Source: Streptomyces sp. NBC_00370 (GTDB lineage Bacteria; Actinomycetota; Actinomycetes; Streptomycetales; Streptomycetaceae). From it: a stretch of DNA of 64,000 nucleotides. Where the stretch lies: NCBI RefSeq assembly GCF_036084755.1, contig NZ_CP107968.1, positions 1,426,001-1,490,000 of the forward strand, read 5' to 3'. Position 1 is the stretch's first letter. Each line of letters opens with the position of its first letter. The position numbers and the translations under genes are program-made. Shown piece after piece: positions 21,601 through 34,500 of this stretch. The notes under the pieces are model-generated. The model had not been told where the DNA came from, made no database searches, and saw nothing but the letters and a program-made list of their open reading frames with translations.

Positions 21601-23155
21601 AGCGATGCCGCGTCCAGCCCTTCGGTGAGTTCGGCGCGGGAGGCGCCGAGGACGACCAGCCGGTGTTTGAGTGCGCTGCGCGTGGTGGCCAGCGAGTGGG
21701 AGATCTCGGCGGGCGTCTGCTCGGGCCGGTCCTCCACGTGGGCGCGCAGCCGCTGGGTCTGGGCGCGCAGCGCTTCGGGACTCTTCGCCGACAGTGTCCA
21801 CGCGGTCACCGGGCTTGCCACGGTGGGCTGTTCGGGCCGTGGCACCTCCCGTTCGGGCGCGGGCTGTTCGAGGATGACGTGCGCGTTGGTGCCGCTGATG
21901 CCGAAGGAGGACACTCCGGCCCGGCGCGGCCGGTCGGAGTCGGGCCAGTCCGTCCGTTCGGTGAGCACCCGTACCGAGCCCGACTCCCATGCGACGTGCC
22001 GCGAGGGCCGGTCCACATGGAGGGTGCACGGCAGGACGCCGTTGCGCATGGCCATCACCATCTTGATGACGCCGGCGACTCCCGCCGCGGCCTGGGTGTG
22101 ACCGATGTTGGACTTCACCGAGCCCAGCCACAGCGGCCGGTCCTCGGGCCGGTCCTGCCCGTACGTCGCGAGCAGGGCCTGCGCCTCGATCGGGTCGCCG
22201 AGGGTGGTGCCCGTGCCGTGCGCCTCGACGGCGTCCACCTCGGAAGGCGTGAGCCGTGCGTCGGCGAGGGCCTGCCGGATGACCCGCTGCTGGGAGGGGC
22301 CGTTGGGGGCGGTGAGACCGTTGCTGGCACCGTCCTGGTTGATGGCTGATCCGCGGACCACGGCGAGCACCTGATGGCCGTTGCGGCGGGCGTCGGAGAG
22401 CCGCTCGACGAGCAGCATGCCGACGCCCTCGCTCCAGCCGGTGCCGTCCGCCGCGTCGGCGAAGGACTTGCAGCGGCCGTCGGGCGCGAGCCCGCGCTGC
22501 CTGCTGAAGTCGACGAACACGTTGGGGGTGGACAGGACGGTGACCCCACCGGCCAGGGCGAGGGAGCAGTCACCGGACCTCAGTGCCTGGATCGCCCAGT
22601 GCAGGGCCACCAGGGACGAGGAGCAGGCCGTGTCGAGGGTGACGGAGGGCCCTTCGAAACCGAAGGTGTACGAGATCCGCCCCGACGCCACACCGCCGGA
22701 CGTGCCCGTGCCGACGAAGCCCTCGCTGCCGCTCGGCAGGTGCTGCAGGTGCATCCCGTAGTCGTGGTACATCAGACCGACGAACACACCGGTCTGGCTG
22801 CCGCGGACCTTCGCCGGGTCGATACCGGCGTATTCCAGCGCCTCCCACGAACTTTCCAGGAGCATCCGCTGCTGCGGGTCCATCGCGACGGCCTCGCGCG
22901 GCGAGATGCCGAAGAACGCCGGGTCGAACTCGGTTGCGTCGTAGACGAATCCGCCCTCGCGTGTGTATGTGGTGCCGGGGTGCTCGGGGTCGGGGTGGTA
23001 CAGCTCGGCCAGGTTCCAGTTGCGGTCGGCGGGGAACATCGACATGGCGTCCCCGCCCTCGGCCACCAGCCGCCACAGACCGTCCGGGTCGGTGACGCCG
23101 CCGGGCAGCCGGCAGCTCATGCCCACGATGGCGATCGGCTCGTCGTCGCTGCCGG
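18681..23155 (-). other. PKS-B module B2: KS-AT(malonyl)-inactive KR-ACP
   Basis: KS (about 23150-21870) keeps DTACSSS and the histidines. AT (about 21560-20515) shows GHSIGE near 21285 and HAFHSPLM near 20975, predicting malonyl-CoA. The KR-like region (about 20500-19000) is clearly degenerate. The dinucleotide loop reads [12 protein letters not shown] instead of TGGTGxLGA. The active-site region reads [22 protein letters not shown], so the Ser, Tyr and Asn are lost. A Thr/Ala repeat replaces the LDD loop. The ACP (about 18990-18700) has DLGFSSM with the serine kept but flanks unlike the DSL of the other carriers. The beta-keto group should survive. Confidence 0.92.
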
Positions 23156-26100
23156 CAGCCGTGGCGGGCCCTGCGGCCGGCCCGTCGTCCAGCAGTTCGG
23201 TGCGCAGATACGCGGCCAGGCTCGTGGGGGTGGGGCAGTCGAAGATCAGCGTGGCGGGCAGCCGGAGGCCGGTGGCCGTGTTCATCCGGTTGCGGAACTC
23301 GACGGCGGTCAGCGAGTCGAAGCCGTTCTCGTTGAACGGCCCTTCCGGGTCTAGGTCGTTGGGGTCCGGGTGACCGAGCACGGCAGCAGCCTGACCGAGC
23401 ACCACGTCCAGCAGGGCGCCGAGGTGTTCGGCCTCGGGCATACGGGCCAGGCGCTCACGCAGAGCCGAAGCCGCCGCCGGGTCGGCGCCCACCGTGCGCC
23501 GCTTCGACGTGGCGACCAGACCGCGCAGCACCGTGGGCACCGCGCCGAAGCGGGCGGCGGCGCGCAGCGCGCCGAACTCCAGGCGGATGGGCACCAGGGT
23601 CGCCAGGTCCGCCGTGCGGGCCGCGTCGAACAGGGCAAGACCGTCCTCGGTCGACAACGGCGCGACGCCTGTACGGGCCAGCCGGGCCCGGTCGGTGTCG
23701 TCCAGTCCCCCGGTCAGTCCGCTGTCCTGCTCCCACAAGCCCCATGCCAGGGACAGGGCGGACAGGCCGAGTTGGCGCCGGTGTCCGGCCAGGGCGTCCA
23801 CGAAGGCGTTGGCCGAGGCGTAGTTGCCCTGCCCCGGGCCGCCGAAGACGCCCGCCGCCGAGGAGAAGACCACAAAAGCGGTGAGCGGCAGTTCCCTGGT
23901 CAGTTCGTGCAGGTTGAGCACGGCGTCGGCCTTGGACCGCAGCACCGTGTCGAACCGCTCGGGGGTCAGTGAGGTGACGACGCCGTCGTCCAGCGAACCC
24001 GCCGCGTGGACCACGGCAGTGAGGGGGTGCTCCGCCGGGACACCGGCCAGCACGTCGGCCAGGGCTTGCCGGTCGGCCGCGTCGCAGGCGACGACGGTCA
24101 CCTCGGCGCCCAGCCCGGTCAGTTCGTCCCGCAGCCGGTCGGCGCCATCGGCGGCGGGGCCGCTGCGGCCGGCGAGCACCAGATGGCGCACCCCGTGCCC
24201 GGCGACCAGATGCCGGGCGACGACGCCGCCGAGCGTTCCGGTGCCTCCGGTGATCAGTACGGTGCCTTCGGCGTCCCACGCGGGCGCGGGGACCTCTTCG
24301 GCGCTGTGACGGGCGAGTCGCGGTACGAGGGTGGCGCCGGCGCGCAGGGCGGCCTGCGGTTCGCCGGACAGTACGGCGGCGGGCAGCGCCTGCCACGACT
24401 CCTCCGCACCGTCGATGTCCAGGAGGACGAAGCGGCCCGGGTTCTCGGACTGGGCCGAGCGGATAAGCCCCCATACGGCGGCGTTCGGCAGATCGTCGGC
24501 CGCAGACCCCCCGGCCGGTACGGCGTCGCGGGTGACGAACACCAGCGGCACGTCGGCGTACCGGTCGGCGGCCAGCCATGCCTGCGCCGCCGCGAGCGCT
24601 GCGGCGGTCGCGGTACGCACCTGGGCCGCCGTGTCCTCGACGACGCCCCGTGACATGGGCTCGCACACCACGAATGCCACCTGGGGTACGGGCAGTTCGG
24701 TGTCCGGGTCCGCTTCCGACGGGAAGAGGTCGACTTGAGCGCCGGCCCTCTCCAGTACGGCGCGCAGCTCCGGTACGTCGTCGCCCCGCAACTGGCAGCG
24801 GACACCGCCCGTCGCCGGGGCGGCGGTGTCGGGGGCGGGCACCCAGTCGAGCCGGAACAAGGCGTCCCGCAGCGGGTCGGCGCCGCCCGTGAGGTCACCG
24901 ACGGCGAGGGGACGTACGACAAGCGAGTCAGCGGAGGCGACCGGCACGCCGGCGCTGTCGGCGACCTCTACCCGGACCGCGTTGCGGCCCGCAGAGGAGA
25001 GCCGTACCCGCAGCGCGGTGGCGCCCGTGGCCGCCAGTCGTACCCCGGTCCAGGCGAACGGCAGCAGCGGCCCGTCGGCGGACGCCCCTTCGAAGAAGCC
25101 CCCGAGCGCCAGCGGTTGCAGCGCGGCGTCGAGAAGCGCGGGATGCAGCCCGAACGCGTCAGCTTCGTCGGACGCCTCGTCCGGCAGGGCCACTTCGGCG
25201 AACAGCTCGTCGTCGCGGCGCCAGAGGGCCTTCAGGCCGCGGAAGGCGGGGCCGTAGTCGACACCGACGGCCGCCATCGATTCGTACACGTCGTCCGGCC
25301 GCAGCGCCGTCGCACCGGCCGGCGGCCACGACTCCTCCGGGAAGTGCGTGGACGCGGTGTCGGTGGTGAGGAAGCCGGTGGCGTGGCAGGTCCAGGGGTC
25401 GTCAGCTGCGGCATCGGCGGACCGGCCGTGGACAGCCAGTGCTCTGCGCCCGTCATCCTCCGGGGCGCCGACAGCCAACTGAAGTTGCACCGCGCCCCGT
25501 TCAGGGACGACCAGCGGCGCCTGAAGCGTCAGCTCCTCCACGAGGTCACAACCGACCTCGTCACCGGCCCGGATCGCCAGCTCCACAAAACCCGTACCCG
25601 GCAGCAGAACGCTTCCGTTGACCGTGTGGTCCGCCAGCCACGGATGGGACGCGAGCGACAACCGCCCCGTCAGCAGCACACCTTCCGAGTCGGCGAGCGC
25701 CACTGTCGCGCCGAGCAAGGGATGGCCCGCGACGCCCAGACCCAGATGGGAGGCGTCACCGCTGGACGTGACGGACTTCGGCCAGTAGGGCTGGTGCTGA
25801 AAGGCATAGGTCGGCAGCTCCACGACGCGCGGGTGGGCCGGGGCGAAGAACGCTGCCCAGTCGACCTCGCCACCGCGCACCCACAACTCCGCGGCGGAGG
25901 CCAGGAACCGGGCCATGCCGCCCTCCTGCCGGCGCAGCGTGCCCACCACCACCGCATCGGCGGCGCCCGCACGCTCCAGACTCTCCTGGACCCCGATCCG
26001 CACCACCGGATGCGCACTGGACTCCACGAAGAACCGGAAGCCCTCTCCGGCCAGCGCCTCAACCGCCGGACCGAACCGGACCGTCTCCCGCAAGTTGCGG

Positions 26101-28511
26101 TACCAGTAGCCGGCATCCAGCCCTGTCGTGTCGAACCAGTCGGATGTCACTGTCGAGAAGAACGGCACGTCACCGCTGCGCGGCGTGATGGGGCCCAGAA
26201 CCTCCAACAGCTCCGCCTCGATCGCCTCCACATGAGCCGAATGCGAGGCGTAATCGACCTCGATACGACGTGCCCGTACCCCTGCCGCTTCGTACCCGGC
26301 GACCAGCGTGTCCAGCAGCCCGGCGTCACCGGAGACCACCGTCGACGACGGACCGTTCACCGCCGCGACACAGACACTTCCGCCCAGTTCGCGAAGGCGT
26401 TCCTCCACCGCGTCCGCCGGGAGCGGGACCGACACCATGCCCCCACGCCCGGACAGTCCGACCAGCGCCCGGCTGCGCAGAGCCACCACCCGCGCACCGT
26501 CCTCCAACGACAACCCACCCGCCACAACAGCGGCAGCGATCTCACCCTGGGAATGACCCACCACCGCGTCCGGCACCACACCCACCGAAGACCACATCGC
26601 GGCCAGCGACACCATCACGGCCCACAACACCGGCTGCACGACGTCCACCCGGTCAAGTCCCGGCGCCCCTACCTCACCACGCAACACCCCGGTCAACGAC
26701 CAGTCCACGTACAACCCCAGCGCCCGCTCGCACTCACTCAACCGCGCAGCGAACACCTCGTCGGAGTCCAGCAGCTCCACCGCCATACCCGCCCACTGGG
26801 AACCCTGACCAGGGAACACGAACACCACACGGCCAGCCGAGCCGGCCACTCCCTCCACCACACCAGGGAACGGCACACCCTCGGCCAACGCAGCCAGACC
26901 ATCACCCAGCTCGACACCCGCACCGCCCACAACCACCGCGCGATGCTCAAACACCTCACGCGACACCACCAACGAATAGCCCACATCAGCTACCGACCCC
27001 GCGCCCACCAACCCGCCCAACCGCCCCGCCTGCCCGCGCAACCCACCAGCACTCCGCGCAGACAACACCCACGGCACCACACCACCAGCAACCACATCCA
27101 CACCCGCCGGCTCCACCGGAACCACCCCAGGAGCCTCCTCCAACACCACATGCGCGTTCGTGCCGCTCATGCCGAAGGAGGAAACGCCCACGCGGCGCGG
27201 TTCGTCCGAGGCGGGCCACGGGCGCGGCTCGGTGAGGAGTTCGACGGCGCCTTCGGACCAGTCGATGTGCGGCGACCGCTCCTCGGCGTGGAGGGTGCGC
27301 GGCAGGATGCCGTTGCGCAGGGCCATCACCATCTTGATGATGCCCGCGGCGCCCGCGGCGGCCTGGGTGTGGCCGATGTTGGACTTCACCGAACCCAGCC
27401 ACAGCGGCCGGTCCTCCGGACGGCCCTGGCCGTACGTCGCCATCAGGGCCTGCGCCTCGATCGGGTCGCCCAGCGGCGTACCCGTACCGTGCGCCTCGAC
27501 CGCGTCGATCTGCGCAGGCGCTATCCGGGCGTCGGCCAGCGCCTGCCGGATGACGCGCTGCTGCGAAGGACCGTTCGGGGCTGTCAGACCGTTGCTCGCA
27601 CCGTCCTGGTTGATCGCCGAACCACGCACCACCGCCAGTACCGGATGGCCGTTCCGCCGTGCGTCCGACAGCCGCTCCACGAGGAACACGCCCGCACCCT
27701 CGGCGAGCGCCATGCCGTCGGCGTCGGAGGCGAACGCCTTGCACCGTCCGTCCTTGGCGAGCCCCCGCTGGCGGCTGAAGCCGATGAACGTGCCGGGCGA
27801 GGACAGCACGGCCACCGCTCCGGTCAGCGCCAGGTCGCAGTCGCCGTTACGCAGTGCCCGCACCGCCAGGTGCAGCGCGACCAGTGACGACGAGCATGCG
27901 GTGTCGATCGTGACGGCGGGGCCTTCGAGGCCCAGGCTGTAGGAGATGCGGCCCGACACGACGCTCGTGGCGACGCCGGTCATCAGATAACCCTGAAGCT
28001 CAGGCGGGGCCTTTTCCATGAAGGTGAGGAACTCGCCGCTGTTCGCGCCGACGAACACACCGGTCCTGCTGCCGTGCAACGTGGCCGGGACGATGCCCGC
28101 CCGCTCGATCGCCTCCCACGACGTCTCCAGCAGCAGTCGCTGCTGCGGGTCCATCGCCGTCGCCTCACGCGGGCTGATGCCGAAGAAGGCCGGGTCGAAC
28201 TCGGTGACGTCGTGGACGAACCCGCCCTCACGGACGTACGACGTGCCGGGTGTGTCGGGGTCCGGGTCGTACAGCGTCTCCAGGTCCCAGCCCCGGCCCT
28301 CGGGGAAGCGGGATATGGCGTCCGTCCCCTCGGCCACGAGCCGCCACAGGTCCTCGGGGCTGTTGGCCCCGCCCGGGTAGCGGCAGCCCATGCCGATGAT
28401 CGCGATCGGCTCGTGGTCCTTCTCGTCCGCCGCCTGGAGCCGCCTCTTGCTGTCGTGGAGCTCGGCCGTCACGCGCTTCAGGTAGTCGACCAGCTGCGCT
28501 TCACTCGCCAT
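18681..28511 (-). CDS. Modular type I polyketide synthase PKS-B, last PKS before the NRPS (methylmalonyl KR-DH module, then malonyl module with a dead KR)
   Basis: A 3276-residue protein. Residues 1-33 are a coiled N-terminal docking helix (starts [20 protein letters not shown]). Then come KS 35-455, AT 560-910, DH 925-1205, KR 1415-1675, ACP 1680-1775, KS 1790-2215, AT 2320-2665, degenerate KR 2670-3170 and ACP 3175-3270. It ends a few residues after the last ACP, with no docking tail and no thioesterase. The first module should give a 2-methyl-enoyl unit; the second should add an unreduced acetate unit, leaving a beta-ketone. That is the substrate a Dieckmann cyclase needs once glycine is attached, so PKS-B is the best candidate to hand the chain to the NRPS. 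GGAAGG at 28521-28526 lies 9 nt before ATG 28511. PKS-C ends 29 bp upstream, fitting one operon. Confidence 0.97.
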   Translation of the reverse strand: MASEAQLVDYLKRVTAELHDSKRRLQAADEKDHEPIAIIGMGCRYPGGANSPEDLWRLVAEGTDAISRFPEGRGWDLETLYDPDPDTPGTSYVREGGFVHDVTEFDPAFFGISPREATAMDPQQRLLLETSWEAIERAGIVPATLHGSRTGVFVGANSGEFLTFMEKAPPELQGYLMTGVATSVVSGRISYSLGLEGPAVTIDTACSSSLVALHLAVRALRNGDCDLALTGAVAVLSSPGTFIGFSRQRGLAKDGRCKAFASDADGMALAEGAGVFLVERLSDARRNGHPVLAVVRGSAINQDGASNGLTAPNGPSQQRVIRQALADARIAPAQIDAVEAHGTGTPLGDPIEAQALMATYGQGRPEDRPLWLGSVKSNIGHTQAAAGAAGIIKMVMALRNGILPRTLHAEERSPHIDWSEGAVELLTEPRPWPASDEPRRVGVSSFGMSGTNAHVVLEEAPGVVPVEPAGVDVVAGGVVPWVLSARSAGGLRGQAGRLGGLVGAGSVADVGYSLVVSREVFEHRAVVVGGAGVELGDGLAALAEGVPFPGVVEGVAGSAGRVVFVFPGQGSQWAGMAVELLDSDEVFAARLSECERALGLYVDWSLTGVLRGEVGAPGLDRVDVVQPVLWAVMVSLAAMWSSVGVVPDAVVGHSQGEIAAAVVAGGLSLEDGARVVALRSRALVGLSGRGGMVSVPLPADAVEERLRELGGSVCVAAVNGPSSTVVSGDAGLLDTLVAGYEAAGVRARRIEVDYASHSAHVEAIEAELLEVLGPITPRSGDVPFFSTVTSDWFDTTGLDAGYWYRNLRETVRFGPAVEALAGEGFRFFVESSAHPVVRIGVQESLERAGAADAVVVGTLRRQEGGMARFLASAAELWVRGGEVDWAAFFAPAHPRVVELPTYAFQHQPYWPKSVTSSGDASHLGLGVAGHPLLGATVALADSEGVLLTGRLSLASHPWLADHTVNGSVLLPGTGFVELAIRAGDEVGCDLVEELTLQAPLVVPERGAVQLQLAVGAPEDDGRRALAVHGRSADAAADDPWTCHATGFLTTDTASTHFPEESWPPAGATALRPDDVYESMAAVGVDYGPAFRGLKALWRRDDELFAEVALPDEASDEADAFGLHPALLDAALQPLALGGFFEGASADGPLLPFAWTGVRLAATGATALRVRLSSAGRNAVRVEVADSAGVPVASADSLVVRPLAVGDLTGGADPLRDALFRLDWVPAPDTAAPATGGVRCQLRGDDVPELRAVLERAGAQVDLFPSEADPDTELPVPQVAFVVCEPMSRGVVEDTAAQVRTATAAALAAAQAWLAADRYADVPLVFVTRDAVPAGGSAADDLPNAAVWGLIRSAQSENPGRFVLLDIDGAEESWQALPAAVLSGEPQAALRAGATLVPRLARHSAEEVPAPAWDAEGTVLITGGTGTLGGVVARHLVAGHGVRHLVLAGRSGPAADGADRLRDELTGLGAEVTVVACDAADRQALADVLAGVPAEHPLTAVVHAAGSLDDGVVTSLTPERFDTVLRSKADAVLNLHELTRELPLTAFVVFSSAAGVFGGPGQGNYASANAFVDALAGHRRQLGLSALSLAWGLWEQDSGLTGGLDDTDRARLARTGVAPLSTEDGLALFDAARTADLATLVPIRLEFGALRAAARFGAVPTVLRGLVATSKRRTVGADPAAASALRERLARMPEAEHLGALLDVVLGQAAAVLGHPDPNDLDPEGPFNENGFDSLTAVEFRNRMNTATGLRLPATLIFDCPTPTSLAAYLRTELLDDGPAAGPATAAGSDDEPIAIVGMSCRLPGGVTDPDGLWRLVAEGGDAMSMFPADRNWNLAELYHPDPEHPGTTYTREGGFVYDATEFDPAFFGISPREAVAMDPQQRMLLESSWEALEYAGIDPAKVRGSQTGVFVGLMYHDYGMHLQHLPSGSEGFVGTGTSGGVASGRISYTFGFEGPSVTLDTACSSSLVALHWAIQALRSGDCSLALAGGVTVLSTPNVFVDFSRQRGLAPDGRCKSFADAADGTGWSEGVGMLLVERLSDARRNGHQVLAVVRGSAINQDGASNGLTAPNGPSQQRVIRQALADARLTPSEVDAVEAHGTGTTLGDPIEAQALLATYGQDRPEDRPLWLGSVKSNIGHTQAAAGVAGVIKMVMAMRNGVLPCTLHVDRPSRHVAWESGSVRVLTERTDWPDSDRPRRAGVSSFGISGTNAHVILEQPAPEREVPRPEQPTVASPVTAWTLSAKSPEALRAQTQRLRAHVEDRPEQTPAEISHSLATTRSALKHRLVVLGASRAELTEGLDAASLGTPGAQVISGTAARGKTAFLFTGQGSQRLAMGQELYDTYPVYAAAFDEVCARFDEHIQPPVRDVLRDDAELLQQTRYTQAALFAVEVALFRTLEQWGVRPDFLAGHSIGELVAAHVAGVLSLDDAVRLVAARGRLMQALPPGGAMVSVRAAEEDVLPLLAASPDLVSVAAVNGPASVVISGDETATLALAARLAEQGHKTRRLAVSHAFHSPLMEPALAEFRRVAEEMTYRPPTIPVVSNVTGELATDAELTSPAYWVRHLREAVRFSDGVRALRAQGVTRFLEVGPDAVLSAMAQECLVDWTGTNVPALRRDRPEARTLAEALAHLYVHGLPVDWAAVVGGASPRTVSLPTYPFQRQRYWPDATGRRRESGTRDAERADQGLWDAVERQDLDALLAALGLGAGHQLGDLLPALAKLRGTRATDTTGRLRYRTTWKPLTDVPAPALAGPWLVFVPEDETVSEHAQAVVAGLAAHGAQVRALPVARSSDADKLARRIRETADERTAGIACLLTDGEQGDGSGTTRFAESLVAAVTEAQPAAPVWFLTRGAVQVTPSDAPTTPGSAPAWGVGRAAAHAYTALSGGQIDLPEQINEQAVRRLCGMLTGLTGEDEIAVRAAGVFGRRLQQAPAGRVALGTDWQPTGTVLIAGELDAQTVELTRWVARAGAAGVVLTQPAAALATEPGVVVHACDPADPATLDALLDRIDPPLTAVVCTAGDGMTTDATAGMATGATTATTGTPAAVAHALHERTRSLDLSAFVLVSPAEAAWGTAGQAATAAHLSFDALAGLRAAQGLPAISVAVGLTDPAAVVPAVRQALAQGDTTLLLTDTEPADIGALLSARRPSRLLDELPETAGDKDGQGADSAETGDSVAAFRQRLADGTPDEHRGIVLDLVRGAAAEILRFPSAEAVEHDADFFDLGFSSMAAIELRNRIVELTGLELEADAVYDCPTPADLAEHLLAELAGAPAPEAG
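23160..28511 (-). other. PKS-B module B1: docking-KS-AT(methylmalonyl)-DH-KR-ACP
   Basis: KS runs about 28410-27150 with DTACSSS and [14 protein letters not shown] runs about 26990-25780 with [17 protein letters not shown] near 26550 and YASH near 26250, the methylmalonyl-CoA signature. DH (about 25740-24890) has [10 protein letters not shown] and [10 protein letters not shown], where Gln replaces the usual His after the catalytic Asp, a common variant. KR (about 24860-23490) has [12 protein letters not shown] near 24000 and [19 protein letters not shown] (about 23480-23190) has ENGFDSL. Predicted product of the step is a 2-methyl-enoyl thioester. Confidence 0.94.
26100..27160 (-). repeat. 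Methylmalonyl-AT conversion tract, copy in module B1
   Basis: About 1.05 kb covering the end of the KS-AT linker and most of the AT is nearly identical to 32700-33765 in PKS-C. Similarity drops sharply at both ends. The segment uses more GTG/GGT-type codons than its neighbours. Confidence 0.75.
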
Positions 28512-28540
28512 CTGCTTCTGCCTTCCTAGCTGTCGCTCGC

Positions 28541-31500
28541 TCAGGCGAGCCCGAGCTCGTTGTCAATGAAGCTGAGGACTTCGTCCGCGGTCGCCGACTC
28601 GAGCCGGTCGCCCATGTCCTCACCGGCCAGATCGGAGCCCGGCTGCTTCTCCTTCCAGGCGGCCAAAAGGAGTTCGAGCCGGGCCGTGATGTCCTGCGGG
28701 CTCTCGCAGTCGGCTGCGGCGGAGGCGAGTGTGGCCTCGATCTTGTCGAGTTCGGCCAGCACCAGCAGTCCAGCGCTGTGGGCGGGCGGTGCGATCTCCG
28801 TGAGGAGATGCCCGGCGAGCACGGTCGGTGTGGGGTAGTCGAAGACGAGGGTCGCGGGCAGTTTCAGCCCGGTGGCGGCCTTGAGCCGGTTGCGGAACTC
28901 GACCGCGGTGAGCGAGTCGAAGCCGATCTCGTTGAAGGCGCGTCCGGGATCGACGGCCCCCGCTCCGGCGAACCCGAGCACGGCGGACACGTGGCCCCGT
29001 ACCAACTCCACGATCGCGGGCAGCCGTTCGGCTTCGGGCAGCGAGGCGAGCCGCTCGGTGAGCGACTCGTCCTGGCGCGCGTCCGCCTCCAGCACCCGGC
29101 GGGTCGGTATCCGCACCAGTCCGCGGAAGAGCGGATGCCCGAAGCCCTTGGCGGCGCCCGCGCGCAGCGCCGTCAGGTCGACCCGCATCGGGACGAGCGC
29201 CGGCTCGTCCAATTCCATCGCCTGGTCGAGGAGTTCGAGTCCCTGCTCGGGAGTGAGCGCCAGCATTCCGGAGCGGGCGAGCCTGCTCAGATCGGCCTCG
29301 TCCAGATGGCCCGTCATTCCGCTGCCGTCGAGCTGCGACCACAGGCCCCAGGCGAGGGAGGTGGCCGGCAGCCCTTCGGAGCGGCGGTGCCGGGCGAGGG
29401 CGTCAAGGAACGTGTTGGCGGCGGCGTAGTTGCCCTGCCCCGCGTTGCCGAACACCCCGGCGGCGCCCGAGTAGAGGACGAACTCCGCGAGGTCGAGATG
29501 CGCGGTGAGCTCGTGCAGGTTGACCGCCGCGTCGACCTTCGGCCGCAGTACCGCGGCCAGGCGCTCCGGATTCAGCGATCCGACGACCCCGTCGTCGAGG
29601 ACGCCGGCGGTGTGGACGACGCCGGTGAGCGGGTGTTCAGCGGGCAGTTCCGCGAGCAGCGCGGCCAGCGCGTCACGGTCGGCCGCGTCGCAGGCGGCGA
29701 TCCGTACGAAGGCTCCCAGCGCCGTCAGCTCCCGCTCCAGTTCCACCGCGCCGGTGGCGGCGATGCCGCGCCGGCCGGCCAGAACCAGGTGCCGTACGCC
29801 GTACCGGGTGACGAGGTGGCGCGCCGCGAGCGCGCCGAGCGCTCCGGTGCCTCCGGTGACGAGCACGGTGCCGTCCGGGTCGAGTGCGGGCGGCGCGGTC
29901 AGGACGACCTTGCCGATGTGCTGGGCCTGGGCGACGTACCGGAACGCCTCGGGCGCACGGCGGACGTCCCAGCTGCGGACGGGCATCGGCCGCAACGAGC
30001 CCTGCTCGAAGAGGGCGACGATCTCGGTGAGGATCTGCCCCACGCGTGCGGCGTCGAGCGCGGTGAGGTCGAACGCGCCGTAGTCGACGCCCGGGTGGGC
30101 CGTGGCCAGCTCCTCCTCGCCGCGCACGTCCGTCTTGCCCATCTCGACGAACCGGCCGCCGCGCGGCAGCAGTCGCAACGAGGCGTCGACGAACTCGCCC
30201 GCCAGGGAGTTGAGTACGACGTCCATGCCCCGGCCGCCGGTCGCGGCCTTGAACGTCTCCTCGAACTCCAGCGTGCGGGAGGAGGCGACCCGTTCACCGG
30301 ACAGCCCCAGGCCGTACAGCGCGTCCCACTTGGCCGGACTGGCCGTCCCGTAGACCTCGGCCCCCAGGTGGCGGGCGAGCTGCACTGCGGCCATGCCGAC
30401 TCCGCCGGCGGCCGCGTGCACCAGCAGGGACTCACCGGCGGTGAGCCCGGCGAGGTCGACCAGGGCGTGGTACGCGGTGGTGAAGGCGACCGGCACCGAA
30501 GCGGCCTGCGGGAAGGACCAGCCTTCGGGGATACGGACGAGCATGCGCCGGTCCGTGACCACGTGCCGCGCGAAGCCGCCTTCCAGGATGCCCATCACCC
30601 GGTCCCCCGGCGCCAGCTCGGTCACGTCGTCAGCGACCTCGACGACAACTCCCGCGCCCTCGCCGCCCATTGGCGCGTCGCCGGGGTACATGTCCAGGGC
30701 GATCAGCACATCGCGGAAGTTCAGGCCCATGGCGTGCAGCGCGACCCGCACCTCACCGGGACCGAGCGGCGCGATGCCCTGGGCGAGGAGGGCCAGGTTG
30801 TCGACCGTGCCGCGACTGGTCACGTCGAGCCGCCAGTTCGGGGCTCCGGCGGGCGGTACCAGCGAACTGCCGGGGACCGCACCGGCCCTGGCGAGCCGCG
30901 GTGTGTACATCGCCCCTTCGCGGAGGGCGAGTTGGTCCTCACCGCGCGCGAGCGCAGCGGGCAGGATCCGGTACGAGGCGTCGTTCGCGTCGATGTCGAG
31001 CAGGACGATCCGCTCCGGGTTCTCCGACTGCGCGGACCGGATCAGGCCCCAGGCCGCCGCGTGCGCCAGATCGGCTACTCGCTCGTCGCCGGCGGCCGCG
31101 ACGGCCCCGTGGGTGATGACGACCAGTGATGTGGACGCGAAGCGTTCCTCGGCGAGCCACGCCTGGAGGAATGCCAGCACGCGGGACGTCGTCTCGTGGA
31201 CCTCCTCGGCCAGGCCGCCGACACCGCCCGAGCCCTGAGGTGTCGCCCGTCCCCAGGTGACGACCAACCGGTCCGGGACCGTGGCCGAGGCGACAAGAGC
31301 GTCAAGGCTGTCGTGGCCCTCGGCGCTGATGCCGGCGCGTGCCAGTTCCGCCGCGGCGGCGATGTGGTTGTCGTCGATGACCGCCCACCGCGTCGTGCCC
31401 GGCTGCTCCTCGGCTCCGTCGACCGGCACGGCGGTCCACTCGACGGTGAAGAGGGAGTCGTTACGGACCTGCGCGCCGGCCGAGGGCAGCTCGGCCGGCA

Positions 31501-34500
31501 CCGGACGCATCACCAGGGAGTCGACGCGGGCGACCGGCGCACCGGCCGGGTCGGAGACCGTGAGTGCCACCCGGCCGGCCTCTCCGGGCGTGAGCCGGAC
31601 CCGCAGGGCGGTGGCGCCCGTCGCGTAGAGGCGTACGCCGGACCAGGCGAAGGGCAGCAGCGGCCCGGACGAGCCGTCCTCGGTGACACCGCCCAGGGCG
31701 ACGGCGTGCAGGGCGGAGTCCAGCAGCGCGGGGTGCAGTCCGAACGCCGCGCCCGCGTCTCCTCGTACGTCTTCCGGCAGCGCGACCTCGGCGAACAGCT
31801 CCTGGCCCCTGCGCCATACGGCCTTCAGACCGCGGAAGACCGGCCCGTAGTTCAGACCTGCCTCGTCGAGCCAGGCGTAGAAACCTGTCGTGTCGACCGA
31901 CTCCGCCCCCTCGGGGGGCCAGACCGGTCCTTCCGGCAACGGCTGGGGGGCGGTGTCGGTGGTGAGGAAGCCGGTGGCGTGGCAGGTCCAGGGTTCGTCC
32001 GCTGCGGCACCGGCGGACCGGCCGTGGACAGCAAGTGCCCTGCGCCCGTCACTCTCCGGGGCGCCGACAGCCAGCTGAAGCTGCACCGCGCCCCGTTCGG
32101 GAACTATGAGCGGCGCCTGGAGTGTCAACTCCTCCACGAGGTCACAGCCGACCTCGTCACCGGCCCGGATCGCCAGTTCCACAAAACCCGTACCTGGCAA
32201 CAGAACGCTTCCGTTGACCGTGTGGTCCGCCAGCCACGGATGCGACCTGAGCGACAACCGCCCGGTGAGGAGCGCGCCTTCACTGTCGGCGAGCGCAACC
32301 GTCGCACCGAGCAAGGGGTGACCCACCGAACCGAGGCCGGCCGCAGCGACATCACCGGCGCGCTGTCCTGAACTCTCCAGCCAGTAGTGCTGGTGCTGGA
32401 AGGCGTAGGTCGGCAGGTCCACGACACCGGGACCGGGCTGCCCGGCCTGGGCGAAGAACGCTGCCCAGTCGACGTCCCCGCCCCGCACCCACAACTCCGC
32501 AGCGGAGGTCAGGAACCGGGCCATGCCGCCCTCGTCGCGGCGGAGCGTGCCGACCGCCACCACCTCGCTGCCCGCGTCCTCCGCCGTCGCCTGAACGGCC
32601 GTCAACAGCACCGGATGCGCGCTCACCTCCACAAACACGCCATGGCCCGCGCCCAACAACGAACGGATCGAAGGCTCCAGCCGCACGGTCCCCCGCAGGT
32701 TCCGGTACCAGTAGCCGGCATCCAGCCCCGTCGTGTCGAACCAGTCGGATGTCACTGTCGAGAAGAACGGCACGTCACCGCTGCGCGGCGTGATCGAACC
32801 GAGTACGTCCAGCAGCTCCGCTTCGATCGATTCCACATGGGCCGAGTGGGACGCGTAATCGACCTCGATACGACGTGCCCGTACCCCTGCCGCTTCGTAC
32901 CCGGCGACCAGCGTGTCCAGCAGCCCGGCGTCACCGGAGACCACCGTCGACGACGGACCGTTCACGGCCGCTACGCAAACCCCTCCGCCCAGTTCGCGAA
33001 GGCGCTCCTCCACGGCGTCCGCCGGAAGCGGGACCGACACCATGCCCCCACGCCCTGACAGTCCGACCAGCGCCCGACTGCGCAGGGCCACCACCCGCGC
33101 ACCGTCCTCCAACGACAACCCACCCGCCACAACAGCGGCAGCGATCTCGCCCTGGGAATGACCCACCACCGCGTCCGGCACCACACCCACCGAAGCCCAC
33201 ACCGCGGCCAGCGACACCATCACCGCCCACAACACCGGCTGCACCACATCCACCCGGTCCAACCCCGGCGCCCCTACCTCACCACGCAACACCCCGGTCA
33301 ACGACCAATCCACGTACAACCCCAGCGCCCGCTCACACTCACTCAACCGCGCCGCAAACACCTCATTGGAGTCCAACAACTCCACCGCCATACCCACCCA
33401 CTGCGACCCCTGACCAGGGAACACGAACACCACACGCCCAGCCGAACCGGCCACCCCCTCCACCACACCAGGGAACGGCACACCCTCAGCCAGCGCTCCC
33501 ACACCATCAGCCAACTCCGCACCCCCACCGCCCACAACCACCGCGCGATGCTCAAACACCCCACGCGACACCACCAACGAATAGCCCACATCAGCTACCG
33601 ACCCCGCGCCCACCAACTCGCCCAACCGCCCCGCCTGCCCCCGCAACCCACCAGCACTCCGCGCGGACAACACCCACGGCACCACACCACCAGCAACCAC
33701 ATCCACACCCGCCGGCTCCACCGGAACCACCCCAGGAGCCTCCTCCAACACCACATGCGCGTTCGTACCGCTGATTCCGAACGACGAGACGGCAGCACGG
33801 CGTTCGCGCCCCGTCTCCTGCCACGGCTGTGCCTCGGTGAGGAGTTCGACCGCACCGGCCGTCCAGTCCACGTGCGGCGACGGCGCGTCCACATGCAGCG
33901 TCTGCGGCAGCACACCGTTCCGCAGGGCCATCACCATCTTGATGACGCCGGCCACGCCGGCGGCCGACTGGGTGTGGCCGATGTTGGACTTCAGCGAGCC
34001 CAGCCACAGCGGTCGGTCCTCCGACCGTCCCTGCCCGTACGTCGCGATCAGCGCCTGCGCCTCGATCGGGTCACCCAGCGTCGTACCGGTCCCATGCGCC
34101 TCCACGACATCGACGTCTGCTGTCGTCAGTCCGGCATTGGCCAGCGCCTGCCGGATGACGCGCTGCTGCGACGGACCGTTCGGGGCTGTCAGGCCGTTGC
34201 TCGCACCGTCCTGGTTGATCGCCGACCCGCGCACCACCGCCAGCACCGGATGACCGTTCCGCCGGGCGTCCGACAGCCGCTCCACGAGCAGCATGCCCAC
34301 GCCCTCGGACAGCCCGAAACCGTCGGCGGCGTCGGCGAAGGACTTGCACCGGCCGTCGCGTGAGAGAGCGCCTTGGCGGCTGAAGCCGATGAATCCGATC
34401 GGGGAGGACATGACGGTGACGCCACCGGCCAGGGCCAGATCGCAGTCGCCGTTACGCAGCGCCTGCACCGCGAGGTGCAGCGCGACCAGCGACGACGAGC

